Below, one piece after another: positions 1 to 6,666 of a DNA stretch of 6,666 nucleotides. The position numbers and the translations under genes are program-made. The notes under the pieces are model-generated. The model had not been told where the DNA came from and searched no databases. It saw only the letters and a program-made list of their open reading frames with translations. The stretch's first letter is position 1. Every line of letters begins with the position of its first letter. The DNA comes from an uncultured Alphaproteobacteria bacterium (lineage in GTDB: Bacteria > Pseudomonadota > Alphaproteobacteria > Rickettsiales > UBA1997): contig CAILUF010000176.1 in assembly GCA_903837365.1 (NCBI GenBank), positions 1 to 6,666 of the forward strand, read 5' to 3'.

Positions 1-335
1 AATAATATTAAAAAAGTTGAAAAAATATACATTGATCCATAAACAGTTATAGCGCGAAGAATTTCTTTATAACAAAAATTTTTTTTCTTAAAGCTAAAAA
101 TTTTGTGAGTAAAATAATTATGAATTACGCTAAAAATATAAAATAAGGATATTTTTACTAAATCCATTAACAATATTTTGTAGAGTCCAAGGCCAATTAA
201 ATAATTAAAAATAAAATTATAACCACCAACAAGTAGAAATCTAGATTTATGACTAGAAACCAACTTATCTAAGTTAATCCCGTTAAGATATTTATTAATT
301 GTGAATAATTGTAGTATTTTGTTTATTTCAAACAT
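1..335 (-). CDS. GtrA-like polytopic membrane protein, 3' end cut off by the window edge
   Basis: An open frame runs from ATG 335-333 to the window edge, 111 codons with no stop. The translation fits the GtrA-like family (usually about 120-150 aa, four membrane helices), whose members are thought to help move lipid-linked sugars such as undecaprenyl-phosphate-glucose across the inner membrane for glycosylation of surface polysaccharide. A first helix spans about residues 32-53 and begins RFLLVGGYNF, close to the family's FLLVGG start. A second spans about 60-81 and ends HNYFTHKIFSF, matching the usual N-x-x-x-x-R-x-(W/F)-x-F signature followed by lysines. A third starts near 94 and is truncated. 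The start overlaps the end of the upstream oxidoreductase gene by 8 bp, so translational coupling is likely; no Shine-Dalgarno is visible. The first 30 residues are a somewhat long hydrophilic leader. The partner glycosyltransferase, if any, lies outside. Family assignment is by motif recognition only. Confidence 0.75.
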   Translation of the reverse strand, partial: MFEINKILQLFTINKYLNGINLDKLVSSHKSRFLLVGGYNFIFNYLIGLGLYKILLMDLVKISLFYIFSVIHNYFTHKIFSFKKKNFCYKEILRAITVYGSMYIFSTFLIL

Positions 336-1329
336 TTTTAAATAATTGATTTTTTAATTCTTCAATCAATGATTTTGCACTTAGAAATGCGGATTCTACT
401 CGACCTTGAATCAGCCAATCCGAACATATAGCTAAGGAATTTTTAGAATCATAATAATATTGCAAACCATTTTGTTTAGCAATATTAGCATATTTCCAAA
501 GATGAATATCGCTATATAAAATATCACCGATTTTACAATTTGAAGCATATTCAAATTCAGCAATCAATTCATTTTTAACAATCTCCAAATCTTTATCAAT
601 ATTATCTTTTGCCCATGAGTTTCGCGATAATATTGTCAGAGAATTTGATGGATTTCTACTTGGTTTTGAATTTTCAAAAGCTATCCAGCTCAATTTTGAA
701 TTCTTTAAATATGCACAATCCCATTTGATTTCTGGTTTGTTTTTTAAGCCTAGCATCAGCGCAAAGCATGGAAGCATTTCTTTATTTTGAATATCGGCAA
801 AATATTTAAAATTTTTTGGCAAAATTTCACAAGCTTGCTTTGGAGGAATCGTCAAAATTACTAAATCAAATTCACCACAGGAATTATTTTTATCATCAAA
901 AATTTCTAATGATTTGGGTTTTTTTTTAATTTTGGAAATTCTTGTTTGTAGTTTAATATCAAAGTCTTTAGCTAAATATTTAGTCAAGGAATTCATTTTA
1001 GGAGAAGCAATGAAATGCTTATTTTCCTCGCTCCATTGTCGAGAATAACTAATTTTATTATCATCAATTTCAACAAAATTCGCTTGCCAATTTTCAATAA
1101 TTTTTAGATCAATAAATTTCTGTAAATAGGCAATAAATTCAGGTGTTTTTGCTGTAAAAAATTGCGCACCAAAATCAAAAGAAAATTCATCTTTATAGCG
1201 ACATGCCATTCTTCCACCTACTCCCCTAGCCTTTTCAAAAATTGTAATATTAGCAATTTCTTTTAATTCATTGGCAGTAATTAAACCAGAAATTCCCGCC
1301 CCAATTATTGCAATATTTTTACGAGTCAT
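328..1329 (-). CDS. NAD(P)/FAD-dependent oxidoreductase, renalase-like (amine oxidase superfamily)
   Basis: A 333-aa soluble flavoprotein. The N-terminus is a classical Rossmann FAD-binding fold: AIIGAGISG at 7-15 (GxGxxG), the acidic residue E32 in FEKARG that would contact the adenosine ribose, then GVGGRMA at 36-42 and DFGAQFFT at 52-59. The C-terminal FAD-closing motif is also present (CSDWLIQGRVESAFLSAKS, 302-320). This set, with its length near 330 aa, is typical of bacterial renalase-like proteins (COG3380 type). Those known enzymes oxidise aberrant dihydro-NAD(P) isomers, but many bacterial homologues have no assigned substrate, so the reaction here is not known. No signal peptide or membrane segment is visible, so it is probably cytoplasmic. 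The ATG at 1329 sits directly before the Rossmann strand, which supports this start. It follows valS after 62 bp and its last codons overlap the gtrA-like start. A run of nine A residues (coding strand) falls in the KIKKKPK segment near residue 135. The frame looks intact. Confidence 0.85.
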   Translation of the reverse strand: MTRKNIAIIGAGISGLITANELKEIANITIFEKARGVGGRMACRYKDEFSFDFGAQFFTAKTPEFIAYLQKFIDLKIIENWQANFVEIDDNKISYSRQWSEENKHFIASPKMNSLTKYLAKDFDIKLQTRISKIKKKPKSLEIFDDKNNSCGEFDLVILTIPPKQACEILPKNFKYFADIQNKEMLPCFALMLGLKNKPEIKWDCAYLKNSKLSWIAFENSKPSRNPSNSLTILSRNSWAKDNIDKDLEIVKNELIAEFEYASNCKIGDILYSDIHLWKYANIAKQNGLQYYYDSKNSLAICSDWLIQGRVESAFLSAKSLIEELKNQLFKNV

Positions 1330-1391
1330 AATTAGTGAGTTTATAATTAATTTGAATAATTAATATTTATAATTAACAAATGCTATTTATC
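1330..1391. other. 62-bp A/T-rich spacer between valS and the oxidoreductase gene
   Basis: The only non-coding gap longer than 20 bp in the window. It is almost pure A/T. The 11-mer TTTATAATTAA occurs twice (1340-1350 and 1366-1376, 26 bp apart). An imperfect hairpin can be drawn at 1346-1364, with 7-bp arms of A/T only and a 5-nt loop. There is no G/C-rich stem followed by a T-run in the minus-strand direction, so this is not a convincing intrinsic terminator. On the minus strand, TATAAA-like hexamers occur but none is paired with a good -35 box at 16-18 bp. A weak internal promoter cannot be excluded. Confidence 0.4.
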
Positions 1392-4300
1392 TTAACAAGA
1401 AATTATTACTTCGAGATTATCACTTGAAATAAATTCAATTTTTTGAGCATTACAAACATTGGCTATATCAGCTCCAACCCTTGTTAAATCGAGATTAGTG
1501 GTGATTTGTAAAAGTGCAATTGTTGATTTCATTGACAGGTTTTTTTCAGATTTAAATTTTCTAACCTCAAAAATAATCGCCAAAACTTCATCGCCAATTT
1601 CAAAATATTTTTGATTTAATTGTAAATTATTTGGTAATTGTGGATAATTTTTACGAGCATGAATTGAAATATTTTTCTCAAATTCCTCAGCAAAAATTTT
1701 ACTATAAATTTCTTCGCAAATATGCGGAATAATTGGTGCAAAAAGTTTTAAAATATTTTTCAAACATAAAAATAATGTTGCTAGTGAACTTAATTGTTTA
1801 GCGATAATATCATTTTTTTGATCCGCATTAAGCTCAATATTTTCCAGGATTTGCGCTGATAATCCATATGATCTAACTTTACAAATTTCCAAATAATTAT
1901 CGCAAAAATAATGCCAAAAAAATTCTTCAACAACTTCACGAGCTTTGGCATATTCAAAAACTTCAAATTGCTCATTATATTTTTTGATAACCAAATCAAG
2001 GCGATTTAAAATCCACAAATCCAAATCTTCCGTAATAAATTCAACTAATTTTTCATCGCTAATTTGATGGATATTTTGATTTAATATTACAAAATGTTGG
2101 CTACAAAATTTTGCCGAATTAAATAATTTAGTAATTAATTTTTGACCAATTTTAAAAGTTTCTTCACTAAAGGTAATATCAGCACCAAGACTAGAGGCTG
2201 AAGCCCAATAACGTATTACATCTGCAGATTTTTCAGAAATTAATGCTAATGGCGTTACCACATTTCCCTTCGATTTACTCATTTTGGTTTTATCCGATGC
2301 CAAACACCAGCCCGATATCATCAAATTTTTCCACGGAATGGTAATTTCAGGATTAGAATTTTCTTGTAATTTTTTAGAACCATCTTGATTTATTATTGCC
2401 TGATCTTTCTCATCTTTAACAATTTCTAAGCTATGTAAATAACTTTTAACAATTGTATAAAATGCCCAACTTCTGATTATTTCATGAGCTTGCGGACGTA
2501 AATCGGCAGGAAATAATTTTTGATGACGATTACTATCAAAACAAATTTCACTTGTAATTCCTTTGCTGGAAAGCTGTGGCGAAATTGATGAAGTTGCCCA
2601 AGTATCCATGATATCAGTTTCGGGCGTAACAATCCAAAATTCTTTTTTTGAATCTTTAATGATTTTTTTACTTCTATCATCATCATTTAATTTTTCTCTA
2701 AACTCCTTGATCTTATCTTCATCTTCGTCATTTGGTAAAAAATAGCCTTGCGGAATATCATTTTCAGGATCAACTGGTAATTGCTCAATTGAAGCAACAA
2801 CTGTTCTATAGGCCAAATCACTTTCAAAGAATTTTTCATTTGGACTTATAAATTTTACTTGCGTTAAATTTTCGCAATTAGCATTTTTAAGATGCCAAAC
2901 TGGAAATTTTACACCAAAAAATCTTTGTCTTGAAATACACCAATCTTTGGAAAGTCCATCAATCCATTGATCGATTCTTACGCGCATATATTCGGGATAC
3001 CAATTACACTGATGAGCTTTTTGTTTTAATTTTTCTTTTTTGTCACTTATTTTAACATACCATTGCGGTTTACTGATAATTTCGATTGGCACACCGGAGC
3101 GCTCAGCGCATTTGACTGGACGAATTATTTTTTCTTTAGGTCGCGAAAATATCGGGTAGTTTTTTTTGTCAATTGTTGATTCTAAATCTGAAAGTAATTT
3201 GATAATTTCTTCTTTAGCAATTTTAATTTTTTTATTGGCAATTTTATTATAATTTTCAATAAAATTAGCTGGATCTTTAATTGGATTTTGAAATGATTTT
3301 ATATTAATAGAAAATAACAAATTTAAAGGATTATAAATTGCTGAATCTTTTCCAATATATTGCTTGCTTTCCTCATCTTTAGAAATATCAATTAGTTCGA
3401 TTAATGATCCGTCATCGCCGATAATTTCACGATTTTCTAAGCCATATTTTTCCCACCAAATAACATCAGTATCATCGCCGAAAGTGCAACACATTACCGC
3501 TCCCGAACCCTTATCTTTTTGCACTAAATTATCAGCGATAATTGGAACTTTTACGCCGAAAAGTGGAGTAATAGCGTATGAGCCAGTTGGTCCTTCGCTT
3601 CCTTGTTCTTTAAATTTATTTTTATCTAAAATTAAATCTTGATATCTAACATCCTCACCATTGATCATTACTGCGACACATGCCGAAAGGAGCTCGGGAC
3701 GTGTTGTCATAATTTCAAGTGGATAATTTTTATCAGCAATTTTTTCTAAAGAATCATTGGCGATTGCAAAATTAATGTAATGCGCTTCGCCTTCGAGATC
3801 CTTGTCAATAATATCAGCTTGCGCTAGAGCCGTGCGGTCAGAAATATCCCAGTAAACTGGTTTTGATTGCTTTTCAACCAAGTCTTTATTGAATAAATCA
3901 ATGAAAGAAGCTTGAGAAATTTTTTGTACCTCGGGCGAAATAGTTTGATATTTTTGTTTCCAATCAACTGATAAAGCAATTTCATTAAATAAATTTGCAA
4001 ATTCTTCTTCAGCTTCTTTAACTACTTCGCGACACTTGGTAACAAAAGTTCCGCGTCCATTTTCATTTTCATAAATTCCGGCTTTTTTGCCAATTATTTT
4101 TTCAACTAATCTTTCGGTTGGAAGGCCATTATCATCAAAGCCCATCGGATAAAAAACATCTCTACCTTGCATTCGGTTATAACGCGCAACAAAATCCGTT
4201 TGAGTATATGAAAAAATATGACCCATATGCAAAACTCCTGATACTGTAGGAGGTGGAGTATCAATTACAAAAGTTTGATCCTTAGGTAAATCATCTCGAA

Positions 4301-4451
4301 ATTGATAAATGTTTTTTTCTTGCCAAAAATTTTGCCAAAATTTTTCAGCTATTTTAGCATCATATTTATCAGCAAGTTTTTGAATTTTATGATCATTATT
4401 TTCAGCTTTTAGCAAAGATTCTTCTGTGTTTTTTTCAGGGTATTTACTCAT
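1392..4451 (-). CDS. valS: Valyl-tRNA synthetase, archaeal type, unusually long
   Basis: Class I synthetase that charges tRNA-Val with valine in the cytoplasm. Numbering is from ATG 4451 (1019 aa). The HIGH box is HMGH at 75-78 within TVSGVLHMGH; KMSKS is at 713-717; the editing domain (CP1), which hydrolyses mischarged Thr-tRNA, carries TTRPELLSAC (239-248) and GSGAVMCCTFGDDTD (305-319); WCISRQRFFG (494-503) and DTWATSS (606-612) complete the core. FDDNGLPTER (about 97-106), where bacterial ValRS has TDHAGIATQ-like sequence, and the lack of a C-terminal coiled-coil arm mark the archaeal type, which Rickettsia also has. The enzyme is longer than the roughly 800-900 aa usual for this type; extra hydrophilic stretches lie near 340-395, 560-595 and 668-697. 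A TTG two codons upstream (4457) could give 1021 aa, but ATG is preferred; no Shine-Dalgarno supports either. Only 7 bp separate it from the bamB stop, so the two are surely co-transcribed. Confidence 0.97.
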   Translation of the reverse strand: MSKYPEKNTEESLLKAENNDHKIQKLADKYDAKIAEKFWQNFWQEKNIYQFRDDLPKDQTFVIDTPPPTVSGVLHMGHIFSYTQTDFVARYNRMQGRDVFYPMGFDDNGLPTERLVEKIIGKKAGIYENENGRGTFVTKCREVVKEAEEEFANLFNEIALSVDWKQKYQTISPEVQKISQASFIDLFNKDLVEKQSKPVYWDISDRTALAQADIIDKDLEGEAHYINFAIANDSLEKIADKNYPLEIMTTRPELLSACVAVMINGEDVRYQDLILDKNKFKEQGSEGPTGSYAITPLFGVKVPIIADNLVQKDKGSGAVMCCTFGDDTDVIWWEKYGLENREIIGDDGSLIELIDISKDEESKQYIGKDSAIYNPLNLLFSINIKSFQNPIKDPANFIENYNKIANKKIKIAKEEIIKLLSDLESTIDKKNYPIFSRPKEKIIRPVKCAERSGVPIEIISKPQWYVKISDKKEKLKQKAHQCNWYPEYMRVRIDQWIDGLSKDWCISRQRFFGVKFPVWHLKNANCENLTQVKFISPNEKFFESDLAYRTVVASIEQLPVDPENDIPQGYFLPNDEDEDKIKEFREKLNDDDRSKKIIKDSKKEFWIVTPETDIMDTWATSSISPQLSSKGITSEICFDSNRHQKLFPADLRPQAHEIIRSWAFYTIVKSYLHSLEIVKDEKDQAIINQDGSKKLQENSNPEITIPWKNLMISGWCLASDKTKMSKSKGNVVTPLALISEKSADVIRYWASASSLGADITFSEETFKIGQKLITKLFNSAKFCSQHFVILNQNIHQISDEKLVEFITEDLDLWILNRLDLVIKKYNEQFEVFEYAKAREVVEEFFWHYFCDNYLEICKVRSYGLSAQILENIELNADQKNDIIAKQLSSLATLFLCLKNILKLFAPIIPHICEEIYSKIFAEEFEKNISIHARKNYPQLPNNLQLNQKYFEIGDEVLAIIFEVRKFKSEKNLSMKSTIALLQITTNLDLTRVGADIANVCNAQKIEFISSDNLEVIISC

Positions 4452-4458
4452 GAGCAAA

Positions 4459-5829
4459 CTAATTTAATTCAATAATTTCGATGGTAAAATTTCCGACACT
4501 TTGCAAATAAATTTTATCGTCAACAACAATTGGCGAATGCGAAATTTTCTTACCAATGTCAATGCTATTTTCAATATTACCATCAAGTGGAGAAACCGCA
4601 ATTAAAGCACCATCATCGCGAGAAATCAACAATTTATTTCCTGCCATAATTAAGCCATTATAAATAAATTTTGAAGCTGGTTTTTTGTTATTTTTATAAG
4701 CTGATAATTGTTTAATCCATTTAATTTTTGAATTAAGGCGATTAATAGCGATGAGTTTATTTTCAAGATTTATAACGTAAAGATAATCCTTGGCTAACCA
4801 AAAATTAGATATTCCAGCGATTTGTTTTTTCCAGATTTGCGAACCATTTTTAATATTTATAGCCTTCATTAATCCACCATTGCCAATTGCATAGGCAACA
4901 TCATTTTTTACCAAGATATTGGCATCTACATCGTTAAGATAAAAATCAGAAGTAATCGCTTTATTTAAATTTAAATCTTGAACCCAAATTACTTCACCAG
5001 ATTTTTTATTGAGTGCATAAATCTCTCCTGAAGAGTAAGCGACCAAAATTTTATCTTGATAAATTACTGGCATTGGCGTACCCAAAATTGCCGTTGATCG
5101 ACCTACTCCCATATGGCTAAAAACCAATTCACCATTTTCAGCATTAAAACAATAAAGATGATTATTATCACTTGCCACATAAAGCAAATTATCGCTAACT
5201 ATTGACCTTGAAGATAAAATGGCACTAACATATTTTTGCCAAATAATTTTACCATCTTTAGCATCCGCAACCGCAATGTGATTAGAACCAATTGTTGCAA
5301 AAATTTTATTATTAGCAAAACTAATTTGAGGAATGCGATAATTTTTTACAGTTTTTTTGTCAAAAATTTGCGATTCAAAAATTTGCTTTTTGGTTTTTAA
5401 ATCATATGCAAAAAGCTCTCCTGAGGAATCTAAAAAATAAATTTTATCTTCAAAAATTATCGGTTCATAGTGAAAATTTTCAAATTTTGAAGAGCCATAT
5501 AAAAATGATTTTGTCCATGATTTCGTAAGCTTAAACTTATTTTTTCTATTGAATAAAAAACTATTATTTAGCTGATAATTTTTTTCGATATTTTCATTAA
5601 TTTGATTTAACGCAGTTAAGGAACCTAGAAAGCTGTGATTAGGCTTTACTTCTGGCAAGGAAATGGCGATGTTTTGTAAATTTTTATCAATTTCAAGCGA
5701 GTTATCATGCGCATAAGCTAGAACTGCCTTGGATTTGTCGTAATCTTGGTCTTTCGAACAAGCTCCAATTGCAAAGCTCATAAAGATCACTAAAAATAAA
5801 TAATAGTTTTTTTTTAAAATAAAAAACAT
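4459..5829 (-). CDS. bamB: Outer membrane protein assembly factor BamB (PQQ-type beta-propeller lipoprotein)
   Basis: A 456-aa lipoprotein of the BAM complex, which folds beta-barrel proteins into the outer membrane; BamB binds the POTRA domains of BamA. Residues 1-23 are a lipoprotein signal peptide (KK at 6-7, hydrophobic core 9-20) ending in lipobox IGAC, with Cys24 as the lipidated residue. After a linker of about 75 residues come propeller repeats of the PQQ type, with the A-x-(D/N)-x-x-x-G-x-x-x-W pattern recurring at about 137-156, 183-201, 223-240, 268-286, 318-336, 356-375 and, more degenerate, 407-425; this suits an eight-bladed propeller. NDVDANILV (299-307) aligns with the DVDTTP segment of E. 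coli BamB, whose aspartates matter for BamA binding. Length is a little above the roughly 390 aa of E. coli BamB, mostly from the N-terminal linker. It sits 18 bp after the YfgM-like gene, the familiar order. Nine A residues in a row occur in codons 5-8. Confidence 0.93.
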   Translation of the reverse strand: MFFILKKNYYLFLVIFMSFAIGACSKDQDYDKSKAVLAYAHDNSLEIDKNLQNIAISLPEVKPNHSFLGSLTALNQINENIEKNYQLNNSFLFNRKNKFKLTKSWTKSFLYGSSKFENFHYEPIIFEDKIYFLDSSGELFAYDLKTKKQIFESQIFDKKTVKNYRIPQISFANNKIFATIGSNHIAVADAKDGKIIWQKYVSAILSSRSIVSDNLLYVASDNNHLYCFNAENGELVFSHMGVGRSTAILGTPMPVIYQDKILVAYSSGEIYALNKKSGEVIWVQDLNLNKAITSDFYLNDVDANILVKNDVAYAIGNGGLMKAINIKNGSQIWKKQIAGISNFWLAKDYLYVINLENKLIAINRLNSKIKWIKQLSAYKNNKKPASKFIYNGLIMAGNKLLISRDDGALIAVSPLDGNIENSIDIGKKISHSPIVVDDKIYLQSVGNFTIEIIELN

Positions 5830-5847
5830 TGATTTTAATTGAAAATT

Positions 5848-6666
5848 TTATTTATTTTTTGAAGATTTTTTTTCAAGATCTTTTGGCTCTTGACTTGCAT
5901 TTTCAGTAGATTTTTTAGAATCATCAGTTTTTAATTCGCCATCTTTTTTTAAAGATTCTTTTTTAGATTTTGATTCCGAAACCTCTTCTTTGAAACCTTT
6001 TTGGATAAGCATTTTCTTTGCATCTTGAGCTCTTGTTTTGATAGCTTTATCAGCATTGGCATCGTCAATAATTTCTGCAAAAACCTTATTGGCAACTGCT
6101 AAATTATTTTTTTGCATTTCATAAAATCCTCTTTGTTCGGCTATGTAAAATTTAAGCTCACGGGATTTTTTATAAATTTTATTTACTTTTTCTGATAAAT
6201 CAGTTTTCATTAATTCATCATCGGATAGCCAAGTGCTAACTGCTAATAATCCTGCAAGATCGCTAAGATAATCATTACAGCTAAAACAATTATTTACCGC
6301 AAAATAAATTTCTCCAGCTTCTTTTTTGTTACCTTCTTCAATTAAAAAACCAGCGTAACGAAGTGAGGCGATTGCCGAAACATTCGCTGGAACGAATTTA
6401 GATTGGTGAATTTGTAATAACTTTTCTTTGGCAGTTTTTATATCGCCAGTTTGTTGCGCAAGCAATGATTCGTGTAAAATTGCCGAATATTTTTTGGCTT
6501 GAGAATTATCAAAAATACAGTAAATTCCATATGATGAGAGTAGTATCGCACTGACAATTACAGATTTTAAAATTATGTTTTTATTGATGCTTAAAAAATC
6601 AATAATCGACTTTTGATTAGCCTTAGTTCTAACATGTTTAATAGCTTTAATTATTCTTTTTGGCAT
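5848..6666 (-). CDS. YfgM/DUF2659-like membrane-anchored tetratricopeptide-type protein
   Basis: A 272-aa protein with a basic N-terminus (residues 1-19, rich in K and R), one membrane helix at about 31-52, and a helical domain to about 225 that would lie in the periplasm. The helices around 57-85, 94-123, 132-146 and 170-218 have the paired amphipathic look of degenerate TPR repeats. The layout (N-in anchor, TPR-like periplasmic domain, gene just before bamB) matches YfgM, the ancillary SecYEG-associated factor of enterobacteria that works with periplasmic chaperones, and the DUF2659 proteins of Rickettsia. Assignment rests on architecture and synteny more than on sequence motifs. Odd points are a CxxC pair (Cys127, Cys130) in the periplasmic domain and a low-complexity tail of about 45 residues (226-272) made almost wholly of K, E, S, D and N. 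The ATG is formed by the very last three bases of the window, so a longer N-terminus cannot be ruled out and no ribosome binding site can be seen. Confidence 0.75.
   Translation of the reverse strand: MPKRIIKAIKHVRTKANQKSIIDFLSINKNIILKSVIVSAILLSSYGIYCIFDNSQAKKYSAILHESLLAQQTGDIKTAKEKLLQIHQSKFVPANVSAIASLRYAGFLIEEGNKKEAGEIYFAVNNCFSCNDYLSDLAGLLAVSTWLSDDELMKTDLSEKVNKIYKKSRELKFYIAEQRGFYEMQKNNLAVANKVFAEIIDDANADKAIKTRAQDAKKMLIQKGFKEEVSESKSKKESLKKDGELKTDDSKKSTENASQEPKDLEKKSSKNK

Noticed and set aside
1346..1364. Hairpin after valS as an intrinsic terminator
   Set aside because: The stem is 7 bp of A/T only and is not followed by a U-run in the direction of transcription, so it would be too unstable to terminate.
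1340..1379. Possible sigma-70 promoter for the oxidoreductase gene (TTGTTA at 1379-1374, TATAAA at 1345-1340, minus strand)
   Set aside because: The two hexamers are 28 bp apart, far from the 16-18 bp required, and no better pair was found; A/T-rich DNA gives many such single hexamers.
1790..1999. Minus-strand open frame of 69 codons in another frame of valS
   Set aside because: Lies wholly inside valS in an alternative frame, with lysine- and isoleucine-rich translation explained by base composition.
2477..2686. Second minus-strand 69-codon alternative frame within valS
   Set aside because: Same reason: fully nested in valS, no family resemblance.
2563..2745. Plus-strand open frame of 60 codons inside valS
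   Set aside because: It is antisense to a strongly motif-supported valS, has serine-rich low-complexity sequence typical of a shadow frame, and resembles no family.
2640..3360. Rickettsia-type palindromic elements as the source of the ValRS insertions
   Set aside because: No clear inverted-repeat structure was seen by eye in the DNA of the inserted stretches; kept only as something to test by genome-wide search.
3364..3642. Plus-strand open frame of 92 codons inside valS
   Set aside because: Antisense to the ValRS editing domain; its serine- and proline-rich translation is what the complement of this coding sequence would give, with no start signal or recognisable motif.

Overview
This is an AT-rich window (by eye well under 35% G+C) from a bacterium, most likely an alphaproteobacterium of the Rickettsiales or a similar reduced symbiont lineage. 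Three things point there: the strong A/T bias with long homopolymer tracts, a valyl-tRNA synthetase of the archaeal type (known in Rickettsia and its relatives, unlike the usual bacterial enzyme), and a YfgM-like/BamB pair at the head of a gene run. Family and genus cannot be fixed from the sequence alone.

All five genes lie on the minus strand, so the window reads right to left. 6666-5848 is a membrane-anchored, periplasmic, tetratricopeptide-like protein (YfgM/DUF2659-like). 5829-4459 is BamB, the beta-propeller lipoprotein of the outer-membrane beta-barrel assembly machine. 4451-1392 is valS, a long (about 1019 aa) archaeal-type valyl-tRNA synthetase. 1329-328 is a renalase-like FAD-dependent oxidoreductase. 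335-<1 is the beginning of a GtrA-like membrane protein, cut by the window edge.

Spacing is tight: 18 bp, 7 bp, 62 bp, then an 8-bp overlap. This suggests one co-transcribed block with its promoter beyond position 6666; only the 62-bp spacer after valS could hold a secondary promoter or processing site, and no convincing one is visible. The first two genes belong to envelope biogenesis (periplasmic chaperone-like factor plus BAM lipoprotein), as in the yfgM-bamB-der arrangement of enterobacteria, but here valS occupies the place just after bamB. The last two genes have no obvious functional tie to translation or to each other. None of the four visible translation starts has a recognisable Shine-Dalgarno sequence.

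No RNA gene, mobile element, CRISPR array or clear terminator was seen. No obviously new system is present. The points most worth a second look are the extended valS and its position, the gtrA-like gene that overlaps the oxidoreductase, and the divergent YfgM-like protein with a charged tail.
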